Notes under the pieces: model-generated
The model's input: only the letters and a program-made list of their open reading frames with translations
Database searches by the model: none
Told to the model about the DNA's origin: nothing
In this document: positions 52,061 to 60,718 of the stretch, in pieces
How the letters are laid out: each line of letters starts with the position of its first letter
Numbering within the stretch: the first letter of the stretch is position 1
Program-made: the position numbers and the translations under genes
From: Micromonospora musae
GTDB taxonomy: Bacteria > Actinomycetota > Actinomycetes > Mycobacteriales > Micromonosporaceae
Assembly: GCF_003626635.1 (NCBI RefSeq)
Contig: NZ_RAZT01000013.1
Coordinates: forward strand, 62,001 to 126,000
Direction: 5' to 3'
DNA length: 64,000 nt

Positions 52061-54418
52061 ATGACCGAGACCAAACTCGGCACCGAAACCCGCACCGCCG
52101 TGATCGACAACGGGTCCTTCGGCACCCGTGAGATCACCTTCTCCACCGGCCGCCTCGCCCGTCAGGCCGCCGGTTCGGTCATCGCCCAGCTGGGCGAGAC
52201 CGTCGTCCTCTCCGCCACCACCGCGAGCAAGCAGCCGCGGGAGTCGTTCGACTTCTTCCCGCTGACCGTGGACGTGGAGGAGCGGATGTACGCCGCGGGC
52301 CGGATCCCCGGCTCGTTCTTCCGCCGTGAGGGCCGGCCCAGCGAGGACGCCATCCTCACCTGCCGGCTGATCGACCGGCCGCTGCGCCCGTCGTTCGTCA
52401 AGGGCCTGCGCAACGAGGTCCAGGTCGTCGAGACCGTCCTCGCGCTCGACCCGCAGCACCCGTACGACGTCGTGGCGATCAACGCCGCCTCGATGTCGAC
52501 CAAGCTCTCCGGCCTGCCGTTCTCCGGCCCGATCGGAGCGACCCGGGTCGCGCACATCGACGGCCAGTGGGTCGCCTTCCCGACCCTGGAGGAGCTGGCC
52601 CGGGCCACCTTCGACATGGTCGTGGCCGGTCGCGCCCTGCCGGACGGCGACGTCGCGATCATGATGGTCGAGGCCGAGGCGACGCCGAACGCCGTCACCC
52701 TGATCTCGGGCGGCGCGACCGCGCCGACGGAGGAGATCGTGGCCAGCGGCCTGGAGGCCGCCAAGCCGGCGATCCGGGAGCTGTGCCGCGCGCAGAGCGA
52801 GCTCGCCGAGGTGGCCGCCAAGCCGGTCACCGAGTTCCCGGTCTTCCTGGACTACCAGGACGACGCCTACGCGGCGGTCGCCGACCTGGCTCGCGCCGAG
52901 GTCGCCGAAGCGCTTCAGATCGCCGGCAAGGCCGACCGGGAGGAGGCCCTCGACCGGGTGAAGGCCCGGGTCGCCGAGGAACTCGGTCCGCGTTTCGAGG
53001 GCCGGGAGAAGGAGCTCAGCGCCGCCTTCCGGTCGCTCACCAAGTCCGAGGTCCGCAACCGGGTGCTGCGCGAGCAGATCCGCATCGACGGCCGCGGCCC
53101 GCGTGACATCCGTCCGCTGACCGCCGAGGTCGGCGTGCTGCCCCGGGTGCACGGCTCGGCGCTCTTCGAGCGCGGCGAGACCCAGATCCTGGGCGTCACG
53201 ACGCTCAACATGCTCCGCATGGAGCAGGCGCTGGACACGCTCTCCCCGGAGAAGTCCAAGCGCTACATGCACAACTACAACTTCCCGCCGTACTCCACCG
53301 GTGAGACCGGCCGGGTCGGCTCGCCGAAGCGGCGCGAGATCGGCCACGGCGCGCTCGCCGAGCGGGCGCTGATCCCTGTGCTGCCCTCGCGTGAGGAGTT
53401 CCCGTACGCCATCCGGCAGGTCTCCGAGGCGCTCGGCTCCAACGGCTCCACCTCGATGGGTTCGGTCTGCGCCTCGACGCTGGGCCTGCTCAGCGCCGGT
53501 GTGCCGCTGAAGGCGCCGGTCGCCGGCATCGCCATGGGCCTCATCTCCGACGAGGTCGACGGCAAGACCCAGTACGTGACGCTGACCGACATCCTCGGTG
53601 CCGAGGACGCCTTCGGTGACATGGACTTCAAGGTCGCCGGTACGTCGGAGTTCGTCACCGCGCTCCAGCTCGACACCAAGCTCGACGGCATCCCGTCGGA
53701 CGTGCTGGCCGCCGCGCTCCAGCAGGCGAACGAGGCCCGGCAGACCATCCTCGGCGTGATGCAGGCGGCGATCGAGGGTCCGGCCGAGATGTCGGAGTAC
53801 GCGCCGCGGGTCACCACCGTCAAGATCCCGGTCGACAAGATCGGCATGGTCATCGGCCCGAAGGGTCAGACCATCAACGCGATCCAGGACGAGACCGGCG
53901 CCGAGATCTCGATCGAGGACGACGGCACGATCTACGTCGGCGCGACCAACGGCCCGTCGGCCCAGGCCGCGGTGGACCGGATCAACGGCATCGCCAACCC
54001 GACGCTGCCGAAGGTGGGGGAGCGGTTCCTCGGCACGGTGGTCAAGACCGCCGCGTTCGGCGCGTTCATCTCGCTGCTGCCCGGCCGCGACGGCCTGCTG
54101 CACATCTCGAAGGTGGGCGACGGCAAGCGGGTCGAGAAGGTGGAGGACTTCCTCAACGTGGGTGACCGCGTCGAGGTGGAGATCGCCGACATCGACCAGC
54201 GCGGCAAGATCTACCTGGACAAGGTGCGCCCCGAGGGCGCCGAGGCGCCGGTCGCGGCTGCTCCGGAGGCCGCCGGTGGCGAGCGTCCGGCCGGCCGCGA
54301 GCGGGCTCCGCGGGAGCGTGGTGACCGCGAGCGCGGTGGCCGCGGCGGCTCGGAGCGGGGCGAGGGTGGCGAGGGCGGCGGCGACTCGCGTCCGCGTCGC
54401 CGGACCCGGCACAGCTGA
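52061..54418 (+). CDS. pnp: Polyribonucleotide nucleotidyltransferase (PNPase/GpsI)
   Basis: A phosphorolytic 3'-5' exoribonuclease that can also make pppGpp in some actinobacteria (GpsI). The 785-residue protein has two RNase PH domains (about 20-240 and 350-560), a KH domain near residue 590 (KIGMVIGPKGQTINAIQDE) and an S1 domain near 655 (GERFLGTVVKTAAFGAFISL). The Arg/Glu-rich tail (RERGDRERGGRGG) may bind RNA. ATG 52061 has GAAGGAG upstream. It ends in a strong terminator. Confidence 0.97.
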   Translation: MTETKLGTETRTAVIDNGSFGTREITFSTGRLARQAAGSVIAQLGETVVLSATTASKQPRESFDFFPLTVDVEERMYAAGRIPGSFFRREGRPSEDAILTCRLIDRPLRPSFVKGLRNEVQVVETVLALDPQHPYDVVAINAASMSTKLSGLPFSGPIGATRVAHIDGQWVAFPTLEELARATFDMVVAGRALPDGDVAIMMVEAEATPNAVTLISGGATAPTEEIVASGLEAAKPAIRELCRAQSELAEVAAKPVTEFPVFLDYQDDAYAAVADLARAEVAEALQIAGKADREEALDRVKARVAEELGPRFEGREKELSAAFRSLTKSEVRNRVLREQIRIDGRGPRDIRPLTAEVGVLPRVHGSALFERGETQILGVTTLNMLRMEQALDTLSPEKSKRYMHNYNFPPYSTGETGRVGSPKRREIGHGALAERALIPVLPSREEFPYAIRQVSEALGSNGSTSMGSVCASTLGLLSAGVPLKAPVAGIAMGLISDEVDGKTQYVTLTDILGAEDAFGDMDFKVAGTSEFVTALQLDTKLDGIPSDVLAAALQQANEARQTILGVMQAAIEGPAEMSEYAPRVTTVKIPVDKIGMVIGPKGQTINAIQDETGAEISIEDDGTIYVGATNGPSAQAAVDRINGIANPTLPKVGERFLGTVVKTAAFGAFISLLPGRDGLLHISKVGDGKRVEKVEDFLNVGDRVEVEIADIDQRGKIYLDKVRPEGAEAPVAAAPEAAGGERPAGRERAPRERGDRERGGRGGSERGEGGEGGGDSRPRRRTRHS

Positions 54419-54425
54419 TCACCGA

Positions 54426-54470
54426 CCGGCCGGACGGCGCCCCGACGGGTGCCGTCCGGCCGGTTTTCTT
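54426..54470 (+). terminator. Rho-independent terminator of pnp
   Basis: CCGGCCGGACGGC (54426-54438) and GCCGTCCGGCCGG (54451-54463) form a perfect 13-bp stem, followed directly by TTTTCTT. Confidence 0.9.
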
Positions 54471-54509
54471 CGTACCACCCACCCCTCGTCGAAGTGAGAG
54501 CAGGTTTCC

Positions 54510-55901
54510 GTGAGTCGGGCCCAGCGTGCGCCTTTTCCTGCGGGTCGACGGGGGGTGGCGGCGTCCGGGGCCGCGCGTTCCGGCGGCGCCGGCAAGGCGG
54601 TAACCCGGACCATCAGCGAGGACCCGCTGGGTGGCACCGTGCGCCGTACCGTGCTGTCGAACGGGCTGCGGGTGCTGACCGAGGCGATCCCGACGATGCG
54701 CAGCGTGTCGTTCGGGATCTGGGTGTCGGTCGGCTCGCGGGACGAGACCGGCCCGGACTCCGGGGCCGCGCACTTCCTGGAGCATCTGCTCTTCAAGGGC
54801 ACCCGTAAGCGCAGCGCGTTGGAGATCTCCTCGTCGATCGAGGCGGTGGGCGGCGAGACGAACGCCTTCACCACCAAGGAGTACACCTGCTACTACGCCC
54901 GCGTGCTGGACGAGGACCTGCCGCTGGCGATCGACGTGATGTGCGACCTGGTGGCCGACTCGGTGCTCGAGGCGGCGGACGTGGAGACCGAGCGCGGCGT
55001 CATCCTCGAAGAGATCGCCATGCACGACGACGAGCCCGGCGACGAGGTGCACGACCTCTTCGCCCGGGCCGTCTACGGCGACCACCCGCTGGGCCGGCTG
55101 ATCTCCGGCACGGAGGAGACGGTCACCCCGATGACGCGGCCGCAGATCCGGGACTTCTACCGCCGGCACTACACCGCGCCGCAGATCGTCATCGCCGCCG
55201 CCGGCAACCTGGACCACACGACCGTGGTCGACCTGGTCCGGCAGGCGCTGCACGGCACGCCGCTCGACACCGACCAGGGCACGCCGGCCCCGCACCGGCC
55301 GGCGAGCCCGGCGGTACGCACCCGTCCCGCCACCACGCTGGTGGAGACGAAGGAGACCGAGCAGGCGCACGTCATCCTCGGCTCCCCGGGCATCGACCGG
55401 ACCGACGAGCGGCGGTTCGCCCTGGGGGTGCTCAACAACGTCCTCGGCGGCGGCATGTCGAGCCGGCTGTTCCAGGAGATCCGTGAACAGCGTGGCCTGG
55501 CCTACTCGGTCTACTCCTACGCGAGCCAGTACGCCGACAGCGGCCTCTTCGCCGTCTACGCGGGCTGCGCACCGGGCAAGGTGGACGAGGTGTTGGAGTT
55601 GACCCGCGCCGAGCTGGCCCGGGTCGCCGCGGGCGGGCTGACCGAGGCGGAGATCGCTCGCGGCAAGGGCATGTCGAAGGGCTCGTTCGTGCTCGGACTC
55701 GAGGACACCGGTTCGCGGATGAGCCGGCTCGCCAAGGGTGAGCTGCTCTACGGCGACCTGATGCCGGTGGACGCGCTGCTCGCCCGGGTGGACGCGGTGA
55801 GTCTGGACGACGTCAACGCCCTCGCCGCCGACCTGCTCGCTCGGCCGATGTCCCTGGCGGTGGTCGGCCCGTTCGGCGCCGGCGATTTCGCCACCGCCTG
55901 A
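54510..55901 (+). CDS. M16 family zinc peptidase (PepR)
   Basis: A 463-residue M16B metallopeptidase, like M. tuberculosis Rv2782c PepR. HFLEHLLFKGT holds the inverted zinc motif HxxEH, and an acidic segment ETERGVILEE supplies the third ligand. The C-terminal half has the family LGGGMSSRLFQEIREQRGLAY block. M16 peptidases act on signal peptides or small peptides in the periplasm-like space or cytosol. Start GTG 54510. It sits between pnp and dapB as in mycobacteria; start and localisation are not otherwise shown. Confidence 0.92.
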   Translation: MSRAQRAPFPAGRRGVAASGAARSGGAGKAVTRTISEDPLGGTVRRTVLSNGLRVLTEAIPTMRSVSFGIWVSVGSRDETGPDSGAAHFLEHLLFKGTRKRSALEISSSIEAVGGETNAFTTKEYTCYYARVLDEDLPLAIDVMCDLVADSVLEAADVETERGVILEEIAMHDDEPGDEVHDLFARAVYGDHPLGRLISGTEETVTPMTRPQIRDFYRRHYTAPQIVIAAAGNLDHTTVVDLVRQALHGTPLDTDQGTPAPHRPASPAVRTRPATTLVETKETEQAHVILGSPGIDRTDERRFALGVLNNVLGGGMSSRLFQEIREQRGLAYSVYSYASQYADSGLFAVYAGCAPGKVDEVLELTRAELARVAAGGLTEAEIARGKGMSKGSFVLGLEDTGSRMSRLAKGELLYGDLMPVDALLARVDAVSLDDVNALAADLLARPMSLAVVGPFGAGDFATA

Positions 55902-56028
55902 CCAGGCGCCCCCGGGAATCCAGCGAGGCGACCAAGGCACGGATCGGCCGGCCCGGCCGCCCGGGGCAGCCGTACCGGGCGGGTGCCCGGGTCCCCGGGT
56001 GCCGGGCTGGGTCGCGTCCCGATTGGGA

Positions 56029-56034
56029 TAGGTT
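56029..56034 (+). promoter_or_regulatory. -10 box for leaderless dapB mRNA
   Basis: TAGGTT ends 7 nt before the GTG at 56042, so transcription should start at or next to the start codon. Confidence 0.5.
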
Positions 56035-56041
56035 GTGCCCC

Positions 56042-56815
56042 GTGACTGACGAGCAGGAGAGAAACCCGGCCGAGCCGCTGCGGGTCGGCGTCCTGGGCGC
56101 GCGGGGCCGGATGGGCCTCGAGGTGTGCAAGGCGGTCGACGCCGCCGCCGACATGGAGCTGGTGGCGACGGTCGACCAGGGGGACGACCTCTCTGCCGTC
56201 GCCGAGGCCGGCGCCGAGGTGGTCGTGGACTTCACCACCCCGGACGTCGTCATGGAGAACCTGCGGTGGTGCGTCGAGCAGGGCGTCCACGCCGTGGTCG
56301 GCACCACCGGCTTCACCGAGGAGCGGCTGGAGCAGGTTCGCGGCTGGTTGGCGGACAAGCCCGGAGTCGGCATGGTGATCGCCCCGAACTTCGGCATCGG
56401 CGCGGTGCTGATGATGCAGTTCGCCGCGCGGGCGGCCCGGCACTTCGAGTCGGTCGAGATCATCGAGCAGCACCATCCCCGGAAGCTCGACGCGCCGAGC
56501 GGCACCGCGACGCACACCGCGCGGCAGATCGCGCAGGCTCGCGCCGAGGCGGGCCTCGGTCCGGTGCCGGACGCCACGAAGGACGAGGTGCCGGGCGCCC
56601 GAGGTGCGCAGATCGACGGCATCCGGGTGCACGCCGTACGCGCCACCGGGCTCGTCGCGCACCAGGAGGTGCTCTTCGGCACCACCGGCGAGACGCTGAC
56701 TATCCGGCACGACTCGTACGACCGGGCCTCGTTCATGCCGGGCGTGCTGCTCGCCGTGCGCGCGGTGGGCGACCGGCCCGGCCTCACCGTGGGTCTCGAC
56801 CCGCTGCTCGGCTGA
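56042..56815 (+). CDS. dapB: 4-hydroxy-tetrahydrodipicolinate reductase
   Basis: It reduces dihydrodipicolinate in lysine and meso-diaminopimelate synthesis. The 257-residue protein has RVGVLGARGRMG (NAD(P)-binding), VDFTTPD and the catalytic block EQHHPRKLDAPSGTA, with its HH-x2-K. GTTGFT and MVIAPNFGIGAVL are further active-site parts. GTG 56042 fits the leaderless -10 box just upstream; an in-frame ATG at 56033 is an alternative but would overlap the promoter. It supplies DAP for the cell wall. Confidence 0.97.
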   Translation: MTDEQERNPAEPLRVGVLGARGRMGLEVCKAVDAAADMELVATVDQGDDLSAVAEAGAEVVVDFTTPDVVMENLRWCVEQGVHAVVGTTGFTEERLEQVRGWLADKPGVGMVIAPNFGIGAVLMMQFAARAARHFESVEIIEQHHPRKLDAPSGTATHTARQIAQARAEAGLGPVPDATKDEVPGARGAQIDGIRVHAVRATGLVAHQEVLFGTTGETLTIRHDSYDRASFMPGVLLAVRAVGDRPGLTVGLDPLLG

Positions 56816-56861
56816 GCGCTCCACCGGCGGAAATCGGTTCGCCGCCGGGTCGGCGTCCGCC

Positions 56862-56867
56862 TAGGCT
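56862..56867 (+). promoter_or_regulatory. -10 box for leaderless GNAT mRNA
   Basis: TAGGCT ends 6 nt before the ATG at 56874, the same arrangement as at map (30894) and MFS (8378). Confidence 0.5.
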
Positions 56868-56873
56868 GCCCCG

Positions 56874-57368
56874 ATGATCAATGCTGGCTACCGGGATCGG
56901 AGCGGACGCGCCGTCACCCTGCGTCCGGTGGACGACGACAACTGGCGGGCGGTGGCCGACGTCGCGCCCCGCGACGACCAGCGCGACTGGGTGGCCGCGC
57001 TGGCCGCGCGCTACCTGCTGCTGACGATGCGCGGCGACGTGTGGAGGTCGCTCGCCGTGTACGCGGACGAGACGGTCGTCGGACACGTGATGTGGGGCGT
57101 CGACGACGACGGCTCGCACTGGATCGGCGGCATGATCATCGATGCCGCTGAGCAGGGGCGGGGCGTCGGGCGGGTCACCGTGGCGACCCTCGCCGGGTGG
57201 CTGGCCGGCCGGGAGGGGAGGCCGCCGGTGCGATTGTCGTACCACCCGGGGAACACGGCGGCCGCCGCCCTCTACACGTCCCTCGGCTTCCACCCCACCG
57301 GCGAGGTGGATGACGACGAGCTGATCGCCGAGCTGGCCGCCCCGCCGCCGCCCTTGTCGTCCAGCTGA
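56874..57368 (+). CDS. GNAT family N-acetyltransferase
   Basis: A 164-residue single-domain acetyltransferase. IDAAEQGRGVGRVTVATLAGW is the acetyl-CoA pyrophosphate loop (Q/RxxGxG/A form) and HPGNTAAAALYTSLGFHPTGE the terminal GNAT strand and helix. The N-terminal part resembles spermidine- or streptothricin-type acetyltransferases in overall layout only. Its substrate is unknown. ATG 56874 is leaderless by promoter position. It ends before a convergent glycosidase gene, with a perfect GATC-capped hairpin between. Confidence 0.85.
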   Translation: MINAGYRDRSGRAVTLRPVDDDNWRAVADVAPRDDQRDWVAALAARYLLLTMRGDVWRSLAVYADETVVGHVMWGVDDDGSHWIGGMIIDAAEQGRGVGRVTVATLAGWLAGREGRPPVRLSYHPGNTAAAALYTSLGFHPTGEVDDDELIAELAAPPPPLSSS

Positions 57369-57422
57369 TCATGAGGTTGGCGGCGCTCCGGGAGATCGAA
57401 GTCACCGCCAACCTCATGATCA
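57366..57422. terminator. GATC-capped hairpin, copy 4 (convergent gap)
   Basis: TGATCATGAGGTTGGCGG (57366-57383) and CCGCCAACCTCATGATCA (57405-57422) pair perfectly over 18 bp. It overlaps the end of the GNAT gene and lies before the debranching-type gene stop, so it may act as a bidirectional terminator. It matches the hairpins at 1296, 14245 and 44525. Confidence 0.85.
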
Positions 57423-57432
57423 ACGTTGTGGG

Positions 57433-59556
57433 TCAGCCACCGACCGGGTGGTCGGTGGGGGCCGAGCGGCGGGGGGTCGGGATGGTCGGCGTCGCGTCCA
57501 CCGTGACGGTCAGGCCGGCGGGGAGGCCGGTGATCGTCGGCCGGCCGGCCCGGTCCACCGCCACGTCGACCGGGGCGCCGGCGACGGTCAGGTGCTCCGC
57601 CGCGACCGCGCCGAGCTGCGCGCCGGCGAGCGGGGCGAGCCGGACCGTGCCGCCGGGCACGTCGGGGTAGAGCCCGGTGGCGGCCTGGAGCAGCAGCACC
57701 GCCCCGGCCGCGGCCCACGCCTGCGGCCGGCACGCCGCCGGGTAGGGCACCGGCCGGCCGAGCAGCGAGCGGTCGTCGCCGCCGTAGAGCTCGGGCAGGC
57801 GGTAGTCGAACGCCTCGGCCGCCCCGAGCAGGCCGTCGGCGAGGGTGAGGGCGGTGTCCCGGAAGCCGGCGCGGGCCAGGTTGCCGAGCACGATCGCGGT
57901 GTCGTGCGCCCAGACCGAGCCGCAGTGGTACGACAGCGGGCTGAACCCGGCGTCGTCGGTGGACATCGTGCGCAGCCCGAACGCGCCGGCCAGCGCGTCG
58001 GTGCCGAGCAGGCGGGCCACCTGCGCCTCCTCCTCGCCGTTGAGCAACCCGGTGCCGAGCAGGTGGCCGATGTTGCTGGTCAGCGAGTCGACCGGCCGCT
58101 TGTCCCGATCCAGCGCGAGAGCCGGCTGCGGCCCGTACGGCCCGTCGACCCAGAACGCCGCCCGGAACCGGCGCGCCAATCCGGCCGCGTGCTCGCGCCA
58201 GCGGTCGCCGCCGGGGCGGCCGAACGCGTCCAGCAACCGGGCGCCGTTGACCGCCGCCTCGTGCGCGTACCCCTGCACCTCGGCGAGCACGATCGGCGGC
58301 GCGGCCAGGGTGCCGTCGCGGAACCGGACCGCGTCGCCGGAGTCCTTCCAGCCCTGGTTCGCGAGGCCGCGCCCGGTGGTGTCGATGTACTCGACCAGGC
58401 CGTCGCCGTCGGCGTCGGCGTGTTCGCCGACCCAGTGCAGCGCCGCCTCCAGCTGCGGCAGCAGCGGCTCGATCTGCTCCGCGGGCAGGCCCCAGCACCA
58501 CGCGTCGTGCAGCAGGTTGACCCAGAGCATGGTGGCGTCGACGGTGCCGTAGTACGCCGGCGGGAGGTGCAGGCCGTCGCCCGGGGCGAACTCGTGCCGG
58601 CGCAGCTCGTGCAGGATCTTGCCGGGCGCCTCGCCCGACGCCGGGTCGACGCGGGCGCCCTGCCGTCGGGCGAGCACCCGCAGCGTGCCGCCGGCCAGGT
58701 CGGTGCCGAGCGGCAGCATCATCCGGGCCGCCCAGAGGCTGTCCCGCCCGAAGAGGGTGAGGAACCAGGGGACTCCGGCGCCGAGGAAGACGTCCTCCGG
58801 TGCGCCCGCCTCGGCCAGCCGCAGGCCGCGCAGGTCGTCGAGGCTGCGGTCGATCAGCCGGACCAGCCGGCGGTCGTCGGCGTGCAGGCCCGGCCGGGAC
58901 CAGGCGGGCTCACCCGGTGGGCAGACCACCACGGCCCGCGGGTCGTCGACGTCGAGTCGCCAGCTCAGCTCCACCCGACCGCGGGGCGGCAGCTCGACCG
59001 GCCAGGTGAGTCGGGGCGCGGCGGACCCGCCGCCCGTCTCGGTCGTGGCGCCGTCGCCGGTCACGGTGACCGTGATGCCGGCCGCGGCCCAGACCAGCTC
59101 GCCGGGCTCGCCCGTCTTCGCCTCCAGCGCCTCGGTGGCGCCGCCGGACTTGACCACCTCGATGGGGGCCAGGTCGCAGGCGAGTTCGACGCTCACGACG
59201 GCCCGGACCGGCACTGAGGCGGTGGAGACGACCTGGATCTCCTCGGTGAGTCCGCCGGGTGAGACCCGGCGGAGCCGCTCGACCCGGACGGTCGGGTCCG
59301 GCCCGGGGTCGCCGAGCCACCGGGTCAGCCCGACGAAACGTACGGCGTGCGGACCCACGGATCCCCGGGCCAGGCTCTCCGGTTGCCGGTCGTCGACCCG
59401 CAGCTCGGCCCGGGACAGCACCCGGGCATCGGCGTGGAAAACGCCCTGGACGCCGGTCGGGCGGATCTGCCCGGCCGCGTCCCCCAGCGCGCTGGTGGGG
59501 GCGAGCACGACTCCGACCAACTCGTGCAGCAGGGGTTGCAGTTGGCGCTCGGTCAC
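57433..59556 (-). CDS. Amylo-alpha-1,6-glucosidase / glycogen debranching-type enzyme
   Basis: A 707-residue glycosidase. The N-terminal half (residues ~1-230) is the glycogen-debranching N-terminal domain, with HADARVLSRAELRVDD. The C-terminal half is an (alpha/alpha)6 barrel with LFGRDSLWAARMMLPLG, YYGTVDATMLWV, NQGWKDSGDAVRF and YHCGSVWAHDTAIV, typical of glycoside hydrolase family 63/133-like enzymes. It probably trims alpha-glucan or related branches taken up by the adjacent ABC system. GTG 59556 has TGGAG upstream. It is divergent from lacI and shares its regulatory region. Confidence 0.85.
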   Translation of the reverse strand: MTERQLQPLLHELVGVVLAPTSALGDAAGQIRPTGVQGVFHADARVLSRAELRVDDRQPESLARGSVGPHAVRFVGLTRWLGDPGPDPTVRVERLRRVSPGGLTEEIQVVSTASVPVRAVVSVELACDLAPIEVVKSGGATEALEAKTGEPGELVWAAAGITVTVTGDGATTETGGGSAAPRLTWPVELPPRGRVELSWRLDVDDPRAVVVCPPGEPAWSRPGLHADDRRLVRLIDRSLDDLRGLRLAEAGAPEDVFLGAGVPWFLTLFGRDSLWAARMMLPLGTDLAGGTLRVLARRQGARVDPASGEAPGKILHELRRHEFAPGDGLHLPPAYYGTVDATMLWVNLLHDAWCWGLPAEQIEPLLPQLEAALHWVGEHADADGDGLVEYIDTTGRGLANQGWKDSGDAVRFRDGTLAAPPIVLAEVQGYAHEAAVNGARLLDAFGRPGGDRWREHAAGLARRFRAAFWVDGPYGPQPALALDRDKRPVDSLTSNIGHLLGTGLLNGEEEAQVARLLGTDALAGAFGLRTMSTDDAGFSPLSYHCGSVWAHDTAIVLGNLARAGFRDTALTLADGLLGAAEAFDYRLPELYGGDDRSLLGRPVPYPAACRPQAWAAAGAVLLLQAATGLYPDVPGGTVRLAPLAGAQLGAVAAEHLTVAGAPVDVAVDRAGRPTITGLPAGLTVTVDATPTIPTPRRSAPTDHPVGG

Positions 59557-59593
59557 GATGTTGCTCCAGATCCTGTAGCTGCGAAACGACGTC

Positions 59594-59622
59594 TTGACAA
59601 GTCGCTCCGTCCGGTGCAAAGT
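59594..59622 (+). promoter_or_regulatory. lacI promoter; its -35 overlaps a reverse-strand -35-like site
   Basis: TTGACA (59594-59599) and CAAAGT (59617-59622), 17-bp spacer, direct the lacI operon. The opposite strand carries TTGTCA in the same place, followed by TACAGG at 17-bp spacing toward the debranching gene. Confidence 0.6.
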
Positions 59623-59639
59623 GCGAAACATTCCAGAAA

Positions 59640-59683
59640 CTTGAACGATCCAATCCTGCCTTATCCAAATTGGATCGTTCAAG
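59640..59683. promoter_or_regulatory. Paired LacI-type operators
   Basis: CTTGAACGATCCAAT (59640-59654) and ATTGGATCGTTCAAG (59669-59683) are perfect inverted copies over 15 bp. Each contains the pseudo-palindromic TTGAACGATCCAA-type site with central CG, as bound by LacI/GalR proteins. Centres are 29 bp apart, downstream of the promoter and upstream of the lacI start. Confidence 0.8.
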
Positions 59684-59700
59684 ATGGCGAGAGGGATTTC

Positions 59701-60693
59701 GTGGCTGAAAAGGTGACCATCGCGACGGTGGCCCGACACGCCCGTGTGAGCCGCCAGACGGTTTCCAACGTGCTCAACACGCCGCAGATCGTGCGGGAGG
59801 AGACCCGGCAGCGGGTCCAGGAGGCGATCGTCGCCCTCGGCTACCGCGTCAGCCAGGCCGCCCGGCAGATGCGCACCGGCCGCTCCCGTCTCATCGCCAT
59901 GAGGATCGAGCCGACCCGGGACGGCATCAACGGCTCGGTGCTCGACCGCTTCCTGCACGGCCTCACCGAGAGCGCGGAGGTCGCCGGCTACCGGGTGATG
60001 CTCTACACCGCCGGCGACACCGAGCGGGAGATCACCGCCTACGACGACCTGCTCAGCGCGTACGACCTGGACGGCTTCGTGCTGACCGGGACGGACCACG
60101 GCGACCCCCGGACGGCCTGGCTGGCCGAACGGGAGGTGGCGTTCGTGGCCTTCGGCCGCCCCTGGGACGACCTCACCGCCCACCCGTGGGTCGACGTCGA
60201 CGGCGCGGCGGGCACCGCCCGAGCGACCCGGCACCTGCTCGAACGCGGCCACCGCCGGATCGGCTTCCTGGGTTGGCCCGCCCCCTCCGGCGTCGGCGAC
60301 GACCGCCGCGCGGGGTGGCGAGCGGCCCTGCACGCCGCCGGGATCGACCCGGCGGGGCTGGAGCGGGCGGTCGAGGACGGCATCGCCGAGGGGGAGTGGT
60401 CGATGCGTGACCTGCTCAACGCCGACGAACCCCCGACCGCCGTGGTCTGTGCCAGCGACTCCCTCGCCCTCGGCGCACTCCAGGCGGTACGCGCGAGCGA
60501 CCCGGCCGTCGCGGTGGTCGGCTTCGACGACACCCCCGTCGCCGCCGCGACCGGGCTGACCAGCGTCAGCCAACCCCTCGGCGAGGCCGCCGCCCGCTGC
60601 GTGGACCTGCTCACCGCGGTCCTCGACGGGGACCAGCAGTCTCCCGAACCCGTGCTGCTCCAGCCCTCGCTGGTGCTCCGGCACACCGCGTAA
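59701..60693 (+). CDS. LacI family transcriptional regulator
   Basis: A 330-residue repressor. The N-terminal HTH reads TIATVARHARVSRQTVSNVLN, with recognition helix and hinge (residues ~1-60). The periplasmic-binding-protein-like domain follows with a C-terminal part VVCASDSLALGALQAV and VGFDDTPVAAATGLTSVSQP. GTG 59701 has GAGAGGGA upstream. It probably represses its own operon, including the sugar ABC genes, and the divergent debranching enzyme through the paired operators. The inducer sugar is unknown. Confidence 0.92.
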   Translation: MAEKVTIATVARHARVSRQTVSNVLNTPQIVREETRQRVQEAIVALGYRVSQAARQMRTGRSRLIAMRIEPTRDGINGSVLDRFLHGLTESAEVAGYRVMLYTAGDTEREITAYDDLLSAYDLDGFVLTGTDHGDPRTAWLAEREVAFVAFGRPWDDLTAHPWVDVDGAAGTARATRHLLERGHRRIGFLGWPAPSGVGDDRRAGWRAALHAAGIDPAGLERAVEDGIAEGEWSMRDLLNADEPPTAVVCASDSLALGALQAVRASDPAVAVVGFDDTPVAAATGLTSVSQPLGEAAARCVDLLTAVLDGDQQSPEPVLLQPSLVLRHTA

Positions 60694-60718
60694 CCCATCC
60701 CCGAACAGGAGAAACCAG

